Shown: positions 1 through 7,660 of the stretch, one piece after another
Position numbering within the stretch: the stretch's first letter is position 1
How the letters are laid out: each line of letters begins with the position of its first letter
From: Cupriavidus yeoncheonensis
GTDB lineage: Bacteria > Pseudomonadota > Gammaproteobacteria > Burkholderiales > Burkholderiaceae
DNA length: 64,000 bases
Direction of reading: 5' to 3'
Assembly: GCF_905397275.1 (NCBI RefSeq)
Contig: NZ_CAJPUY010000025.1
Location: 1-64,000 of the forward strand
Made by a program: the position numbers and the translations under genes
Notes under the pieces: generated by a model
What the model saw: the letters and a program-made list of their open reading frames with translations, nothing else
The model's database searches: none
What the model was told of the DNA's origin: nothing

Positions 1-156
1 CGCTTTTATAGCCCGCAAGGGCAGGAAGACGCGAATAACAGTCGCTTCCCCAGCGAAATACCCTTTGATCAACCGGCCAAGCGTCAATTCAGAGGCTTGT
101 TCAGCGTTGCCTTAGGTGTTCTTGAAGGTGTTCGGGGAACGCCGACGGAAAAATGA
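1..156 (+). CDS. C-terminal fragment of an unidentified protein, cut by the left edge
   Basis: The frame is open from base 1 to a TGA at 154-156 and gives 51 residues, ending in GVRGTPTEK. It reads like genuine protein (aromatic, acidic and basic residues mixed, with the stretch IPFDQPAKRQF), but I do not recognise the family. Codons end in A or T more often than in the GC-rich genes further right, which would fit a horizontally acquired gene. The start lies outside the window and nothing downstream is co-oriented with it. It could be a chance open frame, since only 156 bases are visible. Confidence 0.4.
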   Translation, partial: RFYSPQGQEDANNSRFPSEIPFDQPAKRQFRGLFSVALGVLEGVRGTPTEK

Positions 157-640
157 AGCAGCTTTCCGGGCTCGCGGATCGGGGGCGTCCAATGTCGCAC
201 GGAACGCTGATAGTTTCCGTTTGTGCACATGCAGGCGCCTCATTGAAATGGGTCGCGGTGTGCACCAGGTTTCTGTTTGTCTGGATGGTAAAAACCGACC
301 GCAGTGAGCGGCCATGCCTTCCTCCACTTCCGAAGTCCTACGCCTCTTCCCGCTGCCGATCGCCAATTCGACCCGCACTGCCGCTCGCTTTGTCGGTCGT
401 TGCGACGGTCTCGAAGTGGCGGATCTTCTGCGCCGTGCCGTAGCGAGTGCGGACTCCGGGGAGCCATAGAAGTGCTCGGCCGCCTCCTGGCTTTAGGATC
501 TGGCTAAGCGCGTCCTCGACAGGGTTCCCCGGACGACAGCTCGCGCCCGGCCAGATAGTCAACGCGCGCCGGTGCCCTGGGTCGGGACAGACGAAGAACC
601 TGACAATACTATCCGTCGCACGCGCGAAGTAGCGTCCCAG
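157..640. other. Gap without a convincing gene
   Basis: Several short open frames exist on both strands, but none has a recognisable domain, a good ribosome binding site and steady codon use together. The stretch lies between an apparently foreign gene tail and a small peptide gene and looks like decayed accessory DNA. I see no RNA gene or clear repeat in it. Confidence 0.5.
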
Positions 641-844
641 CTAGCGCGGCGCATAGCCGTTCGTGACCGAGTTGATCAGCACGCCGTCAACATAGACGGA
701 AACGGGCTCGCCATCGGGCGACATCAGCAAGCTGCCGGTAGTGTGCCCGCCCGGGAGTTTCATCATGCCGCCATGCACGGCGGCCATGTCGTGATGGTCA
801 AGTTCGTCGGCCATGGGAAGGTCGGTAATCTTGAGTGTGTTCAT
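641..844 (-). CDS. Small peptide with a double-glycine (GG) leader
   Basis: A 67-residue peptide starts at 844, where CAGGAG is well placed before the ATG; a longer in-frame start at 895 lacks such a site. Residues 1-26 form a leader rich in D, E, L and H that ends in AAVHGG, the double-glycine signature recognised by C39-peptidase ABC exporters. The remaining 41 residues (from MMKLPGG) would be the mature part; they have no cysteines and contain glycine-rich and beta-like segments (VSVYVDGVLI). Such peptides are known as class II bacteriocins or as RiPP precursors with short acidic leaders. No exporter, peptidase or modification enzyme is visible nearby, so it would be an orphan acting with a distant exporter. 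The leader reading is firm at the motif level; the function is inferred. Confidence 0.6.
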   Translation of the reverse strand: MNTLKITDLPMADELDHHDMAAVHGGMMKLPGGHTTGSLLMSPDGEPVSVYVDGVLINSVTNGYAPR

Positions 845-1863
845 GGCGTGCTCCTGAGCAATGTGAAAGTTCGTGTCGAGTGGGAGTTGCAACACGTGCT
901 TTGATCAAAGCATAGGCCGTGCCAAAGCTCGCAGCGATTCGTGGGACGCACGGCCGGGCCCAACAGAACAAGGAGAAATGGCCGTCTCAAGCCCGTCTGC
1001 GCGACCGATCACAGCCGGCGTAGCCCACGTAGTTGGCGGATTTTTTCCGACAGGGCGCGGCCGACCGTCGCGGCGCCACCGACAGCCCGAGCAGGACATC
1101 CAACGTGTCCTGTCACAACCATTGTTCGCCTTGAGCGGGCGCCTGCCTGGCCTTGCGACGATTTGAACGAGCGGAACTGAGTTGCTGCAATAGATAGCGG
1201 GCCGTATTCGACCCGCTGCCGTCGTTCGCCCCGGCACCGCTCCGGCGTCAGCTTCAAAGTACAGCGGTCATTCAGCGCTTCCCTGACAATGGGAAGGGGG
1301 GCATGAGTAACGGTCCGCCGAATGCCGTCATTCGGACTCGTCGATTCGACGGGTCCATTGGTACTTGGGCGGAAACAGTGTCGTTGGGCGGCTGCAGTTC
1401 TGCAGCGACAAGCGACAACCCGAGGCAGGAGTTCGGTGATCCGGTTGATGGGGTGATCGGCGATTCGCGCCAGCACGTGGCGCAGTCAGGCTTCTGGGTT
1501 GAAGCGACAGTGCGCAACATACGTCCGGCGGTGTTGTTGTCAAGCTCCGGGCGCCCGTCGTTGGCATAGCGCGAAAGCGCCGGTCAGCGCTTGCTGCGGT
1601 TTCGGTAAGCGGCAGCATGCCGACGGGTGCGGAGCCGGCGCCGGGGCAAGGGCAGAGCGGCTTTCTGCTTGGGATCAAGCACACGTTCTGAGTGCCCCGG
1701 CCTTGTATATCGGAGCCGGCTATGCATTCGGACGAGGCGTTCGGGCCAGTCTTGATGCATTGGTTATCGAGGTATTGCTCAATGCGTTGTCAGGACGCCG
1801 GGTTGCGCATCGCCAGATGCGACAAGGTGCCAAGCCCATACCCGGCGGCGTTGGCAGCCGCAA
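845..1863. other. Eroded intergenic stretch with an IS66 relic
   Basis: About 1 kb without an intact gene. The only recognisable content is the broken IS66 transposase tail annotated separately at 1381-1580. Open frames elsewhere are short, overlapping and unlike known proteins. It probably records past insertion and deletion events. Confidence 0.6.
1381..1580 (-). pseudogene. Relic of an IS66-family transposase (TnpC) C-terminus
   Basis: Reading leftwards from 1580, the frame gives ALSRYANDGRPELDNNTAG, matching the DGR.e.DNN.a.R hallmark near the end of IS66 TnpC. Further left in another frame lies LRHVLARIADHPINRITELL, the usual extreme C-terminal block of these transposases (VL.RIADHP..RI.ELLPW). 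The two blocks are too close together and out of frame. The intervening region that normally carries the GRKN..F.GS motif is missing, and a stop codon precedes LRHVL. It is therefore a deleted, frameshifted remnant with no activity. I could not identify the terminal inverted repeats. Confidence 0.75.
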
Positions 1864-2943
1864 TCACTTCGGTGCCATGCGAAGCTTGGCTAGTCCATCG
1901 AGCAAGGCTTTATGGAAAACTTGCGGATTCTGGATCTGCGGCGCGTGTCCGAGATCCGGGAACTCGATCAGGGTTGCATGCGGAATGTGCTCGACGGCGA
2001 GCCTCGCCAGTTCGGGATAGTTACCAAGCGCCGCGCGGTCTTCGGCTTTCGCAAATTCCTTGCCAATCGCGGTATTGTCCTTGTCTCCTATTAACAGCAA
2101 CGTCGGCATGGAGATCCGGCCAAACTCATACAGGACCGGCTGGGTATAAATCATGTCGTACAGCAGCGCCGAATTCCATGCTACCGCCTCTTTGCCCGGC
2201 CCACGGTACATGCCGGCCAGCATCTGCACCCATCGTTCATAGCTGGTCTGCCATTGGCCGGCGTAATAGGTTGCTTGTTCGTAGCGGCGAATTCGGTCAG
2301 CGCTGGTCTGAAGCTCACGCTCATACCACTGGTCGACTGAAATCGGTGGCACGCCCTTTACCTTCCAGTCTTCGAGGCCAATCGGATTGACGAGGACAAG
2401 TTGCTCCGTCTGTTGTGGATACATGAGCGCATAGCGCGCGGCGATCATGCCGCCGGTGGAATGGGCAATCAGCGTGACCTTCGACACATTCAGCGCGGCC
2501 AGCAGCGCGTGCGTATTGGCTGCGAGTTGCTGAAACGAATATTGATACTGTTGTGGTTTCGTCGACTTGCAGAAGCCAATCTGGTCAGGCGCAATCACAC
2601 GGTAGCCAGCGTCGGCGAGGCTTTCGATCGTCTCATGCCATGTCGCAGCGCAGAAGTTCTTGCCATGCAGAAGAACGGCTACCCGGCCGTTCGGTTCCTT
2701 TGGGCGCACATCCATGTAAGCCATCTTCATAGCCTGGCGCTGTGACATAAAGGAGAAGCTGCGCACTGGATACGGATAGTCGAAGCCCTCGAGCTCGGGG
2801 CCATAGGCCTGGCTTTCGTCCGTGGCCGGCCGGTCTAGCGCGGGCTCCGCGGCGGAAGCAGAAAATATGGCGCCCGTCAGCAACAAGGTCACTGACAAAA
2901 TCAGAGTACATGCGATCGCGTGTACGTGGGTTCTCGATATCAT
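1864..2943 (-). CDS. Exported alpha/beta hydrolase
   Basis: A 359-residue protein. Residues 1-32 form a signal peptide (hydrophobic ACTLILSVTLLLTGAIFS, cleavage probably after SASAA), so it should act in the periplasm or outside the cell. The fold follows: oxyanion-hole LLHG at 91-94, nucleophile elbow AHSTGG with Ser162, acid Asp289 in GDKDNT and His333 in LGHAP. The elbow has Ala where Gly-x-Ser-x-Gly normally has its first Gly. The substrate is unknown; esters or lactones are typical. It is the last of four leftward genes (SDR, hydrolase, VOC, this one) lying divergent from a LysR regulator. The ribosome binding site at the chosen ATG is weak. Confidence 0.85.
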   Translation of the reverse strand: MISRTHVHAIACTLILSVTLLLTGAIFSASAAEPALDRPATDESQAYGPELEGFDYPYPVRSFSFMSQRQAMKMAYMDVRPKEPNGRVAVLLHGKNFCAATWHETIESLADAGYRVIAPDQIGFCKSTKPQQYQYSFQQLAANTHALLAALNVSKVTLIAHSTGGMIAARYALMYPQQTEQLVLVNPIGLEDWKVKGVPPISVDQWYERELQTSADRIRRYEQATYYAGQWQTSYERWVQMLAGMYRGPGKEAVAWNSALLYDMIYTQPVLYEFGRISMPTLLLIGDKDNTAIGKEFAKAEDRAALGNYPELARLAVEHIPHATLIEFPDLGHAPQIQNPQVFHKALLDGLAKLRMAPK

Positions 2944-3062
2944 GGCTGGTCAGTACCGAAGAAGGAATGTTTCAAGGGGGGGCTATGATGTTTTCCGTAA
3001 GGTCGATATTACGAGATGGAGGGGTCTGGCCGTACTCTCTTAATAGAAGCGCCGGAGTGTTG

Positions 3063-3497
3063 CTAAGCCAGCTTGCCGAAGATATTGACGAGGTTCCCCT
3101 CTGGATCGCGGATCATGGTGGATGCCAGCGTCGGCGTCAGCGCCTGCTCGGACCAGACGATGTCGACGCCCTGGGCCTTCAGTGCTACGGTAGTTGCAGC
3201 CAGATCGTCTGTTTCCAGCACAATCGCTTTCCAGCCAAGCACATGCAGGTGCTGCGGCGGTGCGGAGCGGTCGGCCGGGCGATGCTCGCCACCCGCACGC
3301 GACACCAGTTCCAGCCGGAATCCGTTGCCAGTCAGCATGGCGAAGTCCGCGTCCACTGGGTCGAAATGGCCACGTTGTTCGACCTGCAGGCCAAGCGCGG
3401 TCCGATACCAATGGATCATGGCTTCCAGGTCGGCGACCGCCAATGCGACGTTATTCAGGCGCAGCGTCGGCGCGGCAGGCATATTGTTTTCAAGCAT
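3063..3497 (-). CDS. VOC (glyoxalase/bleomycin-resistance fold) protein
   Basis: A 144-residue single-domain VOC protein with two beta-alpha-beta-beta-beta modules: LNNVALAVADLEAMIHWY at the front, and GWKAIVLETDDL starting the second module. The C-terminal RDPEGNLVNIFG resembles the DP.GN..E... end of the family, but the usual last metal ligand Glu is replaced by Asn, so the metal site may be incomplete. The start at 3497 has GAGAAGG six bases upstream; an internal Met6 is a weaker alternative. It lies between two exported hydrolases and could be an isomerase, a lyase or a dioxygenase-like enzyme. The substrate is unknown. Confidence 0.85.
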   Translation of the reverse strand: MLENNMPAAPTLRLNNVALAVADLEAMIHWYRTALGLQVEQRGHFDPVDADFAMLTGNGFRLELVSRAGGEHRPADRSAPPQHLHVLGWKAIVLETDDLAATTVALKAQGVDIVWSEQALTPTLASTMIRDPEGNLVNIFGKLA

Positions 3498-3643
3498 GAT
3501 GAGCCTTCTCGATGAAGAAAGTGATGGAGGTTGGCGCCGGTTGGCGGCCCGGGCGCTACGTTCCGGGCCGGCTCACAGTGACCTCGGAATGGCTAAGTTC
3601 ACGGCGCCGTTGTTGGGCAGATGTAGATCAACCCTGTGCGGAT

Positions 3644-4594
3644 TCAGTCCGCCGTCCGGGCTGGCGCATTGAGGAAGCGGATCAACTCCGACATGGTCTG
3701 CTCCGGTGCTTCCTCCATGATCCAGTGGCCGGAACCCTTGATCACGACGCCATTCACATTGCTGGCGGCGAGCCTGGCCTGGTCGATCAGGAAGGTACCG
3801 GACGCCTTCTCGCCGGTTAGCACCAGCATTGGCATGGGCAGCGGCGTCCTGGCAAAGGCCGAAAAGTCCTCTGCATCCTTCGCGAAGGCACGGAAGTACT
3901 CGAAGCCGGCAGCCATCCGGCCGGGCTTCCCATAGGCCGCGGCATAGAAGCGGCGATCCGTCTCAGGCACGGAATGGGTCTTATCGGCAGCGAAGTCGTT
4001 CCAGAAATGCTCGAAATAGATGCGCTCGCGGCCTTGCACCAGCTTGAGCGGTGTTTCGCCGTAAAAATGGAAATGCCAGCGGTCGTGCGAGAGCCACACC
4101 TTCTGCCAATCGCCCACGCCTGGCAGGAACGCATCCATCAGTACGATGCTCTCGACCTCATCCGGGTACTGCGCGGCGTACGCATACGCCACCATCAGGC
4201 CGATATCGTGGCCGACCAGCTTGACCTTGCGGTAGCCCAGTGCCTGCACCATTGCGTGGATGTCCTGAGCCAGCGTCTTCTTGTCGAAGCCCGACGCCGG
4301 GATCGAGGAGGCACCCGCTCCGGGCAAGTCCGGAGCGATCACCACGCGGTTGTCAGCGAGCCTTGGAATCAACGGCAACCACATGTGGCTGGTCTGCGTG
4401 TAGCCATGCAGCAGCACGACAGGAGTTTCGGGACCGCTTCCGGCTTGCAGTGTGTGAAACTGCAGGCCCGCGGCGTTCACCGTGCGAGCCTGCACGGCAG
4501 AGGGGACGGCATGGGCCTGCACGGCCACTACACCGATCAGCACAGCGCCCAATTGAGGCGCGAGGCGTCGAAGGATACGGGAAAGAATGTTCAT
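3644..4594 (-). CDS. Exported epoxide-hydrolase-like alpha/beta hydrolase
   Basis: A 316-residue protein with an N-terminal signal peptide (LGAVLIGVVAVQAHA, cleavage near residue 29). The hydrolase domain has LLHGYTQTSHMW (62-72), an elbow GHDIG with Asp130 as nucleophile in place of Ser, and GHWIMEEAPE with His290. Asp as nucleophile is the signature of epoxide hydrolases and haloalkane/fluoroacetate dehalogenases; the HGYT..S.MW motif fits epoxide-hydrolase-like proteins. Export is unusual for that class. The gene lies 52 bases downstream of an SDR gene on the same strand, which suggests one transcript. GGAAG precedes the ATG. Confidence 0.85.
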   Translation of the reverse strand: MNILSRILRRLAPQLGAVLIGVVAVQAHAVPSAVQARTVNAAGLQFHTLQAGSGPETPVVLLHGYTQTSHMWLPLIPRLADNRVVIAPDLPGAGASSIPASGFDKKTLAQDIHAMVQALGYRKVKLVGHDIGLMVAYAYAAQYPDEVESIVLMDAFLPGVGDWQKVWLSHDRWHFHFYGETPLKLVQGRERIYFEHFWNDFAADKTHSVPETDRRFYAAAYGKPGRMAAGFEYFRAFAKDAEDFSAFARTPLPMPMLVLTGEKASGTFLIDQARLAASNVNGVVIKGSGHWIMEEAPEQTMSELIRFLNAPARTAD

Positions 4595-4646
4595 GACGAC
4601 TTCCGGTGGAGCTGCGCTTACGCCACGGCCCAGCCAAGGGGATTGA

Positions 4647-5396
4647 TCACAATTGGCTCATGCCGCCATCTGCGATGATTTCCGTACCGACGATGAAGGC
4701 CGATTCCGGTGCGGACAGATGCAGTACCGTCGAGGCGATCTCCGCCGGCTGGCCGAAGCGGCCCAGCGGGATCTGGCGCTGGATTTGCGCCGCGGTAGCC
4801 GACAGGGTGTCGGCGTCGAGGCCCAGCTTGCCATACAGCGGGGTCGTCACCGGGCCGGGGCTCACCACGTTCACGCGGATGCCTGAGCTGATCAGTTCCC
4901 CTGACAGCGTCTTGGCCAGTGAGATCAGCGCGGCCTTGCTGGCGGCATAGACCGACGACATCGGCATGCCGATGTGTGCGTTGATCGAGCCGTTCAGCAC
5001 GACGGAGGTGCCCGGATTCATCAGCGGCAGCAGCGCCTGAATCTGGAAGTACGCACCCTTGACGTTGGCGTTGAAGGTGGCATCCCAAAGCGCCTCATCC
5101 ACCTCGGCCACGGCGGCGAACTTTGCGGTGCCGGCGTTGATGAATATGGCATCCAGGCGAATGCCGGCATCGGTCAGTTGCCGGGCAAGTTCGCGCGCGG
5201 ATTGAACGGTACCAGTCTCGTTGCGGATGGCGAGCGCCTCATTACCGAGCGTGGCACGCGCGGTTTCCAGTGCGCCAGCATCGCGGCCCGTGATGACCAC
5301 GCGGGCCCCTTCCTTGGCAAATGCCTGGGCGGCGGCGAGGCCGATTCCGCTGTTGCCGCCAGTAACCAGAACGGTCTTGCCTTCGAAGCGATTCAT
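4647..5396 (-). CDS. SDR-family NAD(P)-dependent oxidoreductase
   Basis: A classical short-chain dehydrogenase of 249 residues, taking the ATG at 5396 that follows a GGAG site; the frame is open upstream but without a family match. Cofactor loop GGNSGIG at 13-19, structural NAG at 87-89, catalytic Ser137, Tyr150 and Lys154 (YAASK), and the C-terminal IIADGGMSQ all match. The substrate is unknown. It is first in a leftward group with two exported hydrolases and a VOC protein, and divergent from a LysR regulator that probably controls it. Confidence 0.9.
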   Translation of the reverse strand: MNRFEGKTVLVTGGNSGIGLAAAQAFAKEGARVVITGRDAGALETARATLGNEALAIRNETGTVQSARELARQLTDAGIRLDAIFINAGTAKFAAVAEVDEALWDATFNANVKGAYFQIQALLPLMNPGTSVVLNGSINAHIGMPMSSVYAASKAALISLAKTLSGELISSGIRVNVVSPGPVTTPLYGKLGLDADTLSATAAQIQRQIPLGRFGQPAEIASTVLHLSAPESAFIVGTEIIADGGMSQL

Positions 5397-5463
5397 GATG
5401 TTCTCCAGTCGGAAAAGATGAACTTGAACGATTGTGTGAATGCAGTATGGACAACGACTGGTG

Positions 5464-5490
5464 GTTTGCCATACGATCGATTCGGCAAAC
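5464..5490. promoter_or_regulatory. Candidate LysR operator (inverted repeat)
   Basis: A perfect 7-base inverted repeat GTTTGCC-N13-GGCAAAC lies in the divergent region between the SDR and LysR genes, just upstream of the LysR start. A second, weaker pair (GTATGG at 5445-5450 and CCATAC at 5469-5474) overlaps it. Location and dyad symmetry fit a LysR-type binding site controlling both directions; this is an inference. Confidence 0.5.
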
Positions 5491-5509
5491 ATGTTCGATG
5501 GAGTTGCAC

Positions 5510-6427
5510 ATGTTGTCGGAAGATGAATTGGCCTTGCTCGAGGCCATCCGCGATGCCGGCAGCTTGTCGCGTGCTGCGGCCAGACTGGGCAAGGCACCGT
5601 CTACGGTGTCGCACGCTGCGCGGCAGCTCGAGCAGCGCTTCGACGCACTCCTGTTCGACCGGCGTGGTTACCGCCTGCAACTGACGCGTGCCGGTGAGGT
5701 ACTCACCGAGGAAGCCGCGCGGCTCGCGCAGGACGTATCACGTGTGACGCAGCGCGTGCGACAGGTTGCGACTGGGTGGGAAGACCGGCTGTGGATCGTC
5801 ACCGATGATCTGATGGAGTTCGAAACGCTGATGCCGGTCATGCATGCGTTTGACGCACTGGAATCTGGTGTGGCCCTGCGTGTGACGCATGAGGTGCTTG
5901 CCGGCACATGGGAAGCACTGCGGGACGGCCGTGCCGATCTGGTGATCGGTGCCACCAATGAGCCGCCGGCCATCCCGAATCTGGGCTGGCTGGAACTGGG
6001 CGTAGTCGAGTGGGTGTTCGCGATCTCCCCTCGGCACCCTCTGGCCGGTACCCGCGTGCCGATCAGTCGCGAGGACATCGCCCGGAACCGTGCCGTCGTG
6101 GTGGCGGACTCCTCTCGTCTGACCGGTGGCCGCGCGTACGGCATGGTGGGCGGCCAGCGTTCACTGGCCGTGCCAAGCATGCGCGCCAAGATTCTCGCCC
6201 AGCGCGATGGCTTGGGTATTGGCTGGCTACCACGCCGCAGGGTTGCCTCGCTGCTTGAGCGCGGCGAGCTGGTGGAAAAGCGCACCGCCGATCCGCGAGA
6301 GCCTAACGTGTTGTATGTCGGCTGGCGCGGCGATCACGAGGGGCGAGCACTGCAGTGGTGGCTGGAACAATTGCGCAAGCCCCGCCTGGCCAGGCGGTTG
6401 GTGGAGGGCGTTGACGCATATGCTTAG
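5510..6427 (+). CDS. LysR-family transcriptional regulator
   Basis: A 305-residue regulator. The N-terminal winged helix-turn-helix covers residues 1-65 (LALLEAIRDAGSLSRAAARL, then STVSHAARQLEQRF), followed by a substrate-binding domain with RVTHEVLAGTWEALRDGRAD and GLGIGWLPRR. The start at 5510 has GATGGAG six bases upstream; an in-frame ATG at 5498 is less well placed. LysR proteins bind near divergent promoters and respond to a small molecule. Here the divergent target would be the leftward SDR/hydrolase/VOC/hydrolase group. Confidence 0.9.
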   Translation: MLSEDELALLEAIRDAGSLSRAAARLGKAPSTVSHAARQLEQRFDALLFDRRGYRLQLTRAGEVLTEEAARLAQDVSRVTQRVRQVATGWEDRLWIVTDDLMEFETLMPVMHAFDALESGVALRVTHEVLAGTWEALRDGRADLVIGATNEPPAIPNLGWLELGVVEWVFAISPRHPLAGTRVPISREDIARNRAVVVADSSRLTGGRAYGMVGGQRSLAVPSMRAKILAQRDGLGIGWLPRRRVASLLERGELVEKRTADPREPNVLYVGWRGDHEGRALQWWLEQLRKPRLARRLVEGVDAYA

Positions 6428-6843
6428 CGGATCATGGAACGGTCGTGGCACGAAAGGTGCGCGCTGGCTGGCGCCAGGTGCCCATAGAGCGTGCTGTGGC
6501 GCTGCGCAAGCCGGCAGCGCAGTGCATTGCGCAGGCCGCGGCGTTGGTGCAGGCGCCGCGCTGGCGGCAGACATGCCGCGCGCCCAGTTACACTTCGTGA
6601 CCGAGACACAAGACGACGACGGAGCGCTGCGATGGTTGCCGTTGGCAAAACGGAAGCCGACATTCGAACGAGGACGCGACCGCGCGAGCCAATGGCGCTC
6701 TATGGCCGGACCCGGCCCGATGCCGCACGCCCTCGTTGCCCGATTGTCGCCCCTACGACGCCTGTTATGCACGAACTGGCGCTCAATTGCGGTTGATCTC
6801 AATTCGCCTTAACCTGTCACGGAGCCCCACCTAGAGCCCTGCG
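6428..6843. other. Gap without a recognisable gene
   Basis: About 400 bases. Open frames occur on both strands but are rich in R, A and P and match no family I know, as expected of chance frames in GC-rich DNA. No clear terminator or repeat is visible. The promoter of the next gene should lie in its last 100 bases. Confidence 0.5.
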
Positions 6844-7251
6844 ATGCAAGCATATCCTTTGCGCCTCTCTCCTGGCGACGATCTGCGTGTCGCACTCGAA
6901 GACGTGCTGTGTCAATTCAAGCTACGCGCGGCCTTCGTTATTCAGGGTATCGGGAGCCTCAGCGTTGCCCAATTGCGATTTGCCGGGGACGAGGATCCCA
7001 CTGAGCTGCGTGACAATCTGGAAATCTTGACGCTCGCCGGATCCATATCATCTGATGGAGCGCACCTGCACATGTCGGTGGCCAACCCGCAGGGTCGAGT
7101 GTTTGGTGGTCATGTAGCACGCGGTTGCAGGGTCCGTACGACCGCGGAGATCTTGCTGGCGCTTCTTCCCGAATACAGTTTCTCCCGGGAATACGATATA
7201 AGCTCAGGGTTCATGGAACTGGTGGTAAGAAATGAACCACCCTTGGAGTAG
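6844..7251 (+). CDS. PPC/DUF296-domain protein
   Basis: A 135-residue protein made of a single PPC (DUF296) domain. The family hallmarks are present: GIGSLSVAQLRFAG (35-48), AHLHMSVANPQGRVFGGHV (73-91) with the His cluster HLH at 74-76 and GGH at 88-90, and the ending SGFMELVV. In plants PPC domains form trimers and accompany AT-hook DNA binding; bacterial versions are stand-alone and mostly of unknown function. No partner gene is adjacent. Confidence 0.85.
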   Translation: MQAYPLRLSPGDDLRVALEDVLCQFKLRAAFVIQGIGSLSVAQLRFAGDEDPTELRDNLEILTLAGSISSDGAHLHMSVANPQGRVFGGHVARGCRVRTTAEILLALLPEYSFSREYDISSGFMELVVRNEPPLE

Positions 7252-7660
7252 CTTCGACGCATACAGCCGGACAGCTTATCCGAATGGGGCCTTTCGACCC
7301 TTCTGAACCATTCGACTGCGCAGCGCCGAAGGGCCGAGTCGGCGGAGGAACTGCCGTTCGGCACCCAAGTACGTCGGTACGGCCACTGCCGAGCCTCCTG
7401 AGCCGTTCGCCGTTCCGGATCGAAGAGCTGGATTGCCCGGGAAGCTGCCATTTGTATATCTCTCGCCGATAGCGCTAACGATAAGCTGATGCCGATGCAC
7501 GATCACATGTTAGTGGCGGCTTGCCGTCAGCTTCTAGATCCGGTAGCCACAAAAGGAACCCTCGAATGTCTCTGGCAGTTGGGCCCCGCACCGGTTGGCG
7601 CTTATGCCCGCCCGGGCCACGCCGCCATTGCGGCGTACGCGCAGTCGGACAACATCATGA
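7252..7660. other. Gap without a recognisable gene
   Basis: About 400 bases with only chance-like open frames on both strands and no identifiable RNA gene, repeat or terminator. It separates the PPC protein from the convergent NTF2-like gene. Confidence 0.5.

Noticed and set aside
157..640. Small genes in the left-edge gap, including minus-strand frames of about 75 residues
   Set aside because: Several overlapping frames of equal quality, no ribosome site and no family resemblance.
6227..6802. Possible gene leftwards through the gap after the LysR gene
   Set aside because: Overlaps the LysR coding end antisense, rich in R, A and P, no family match and no ribosome site.
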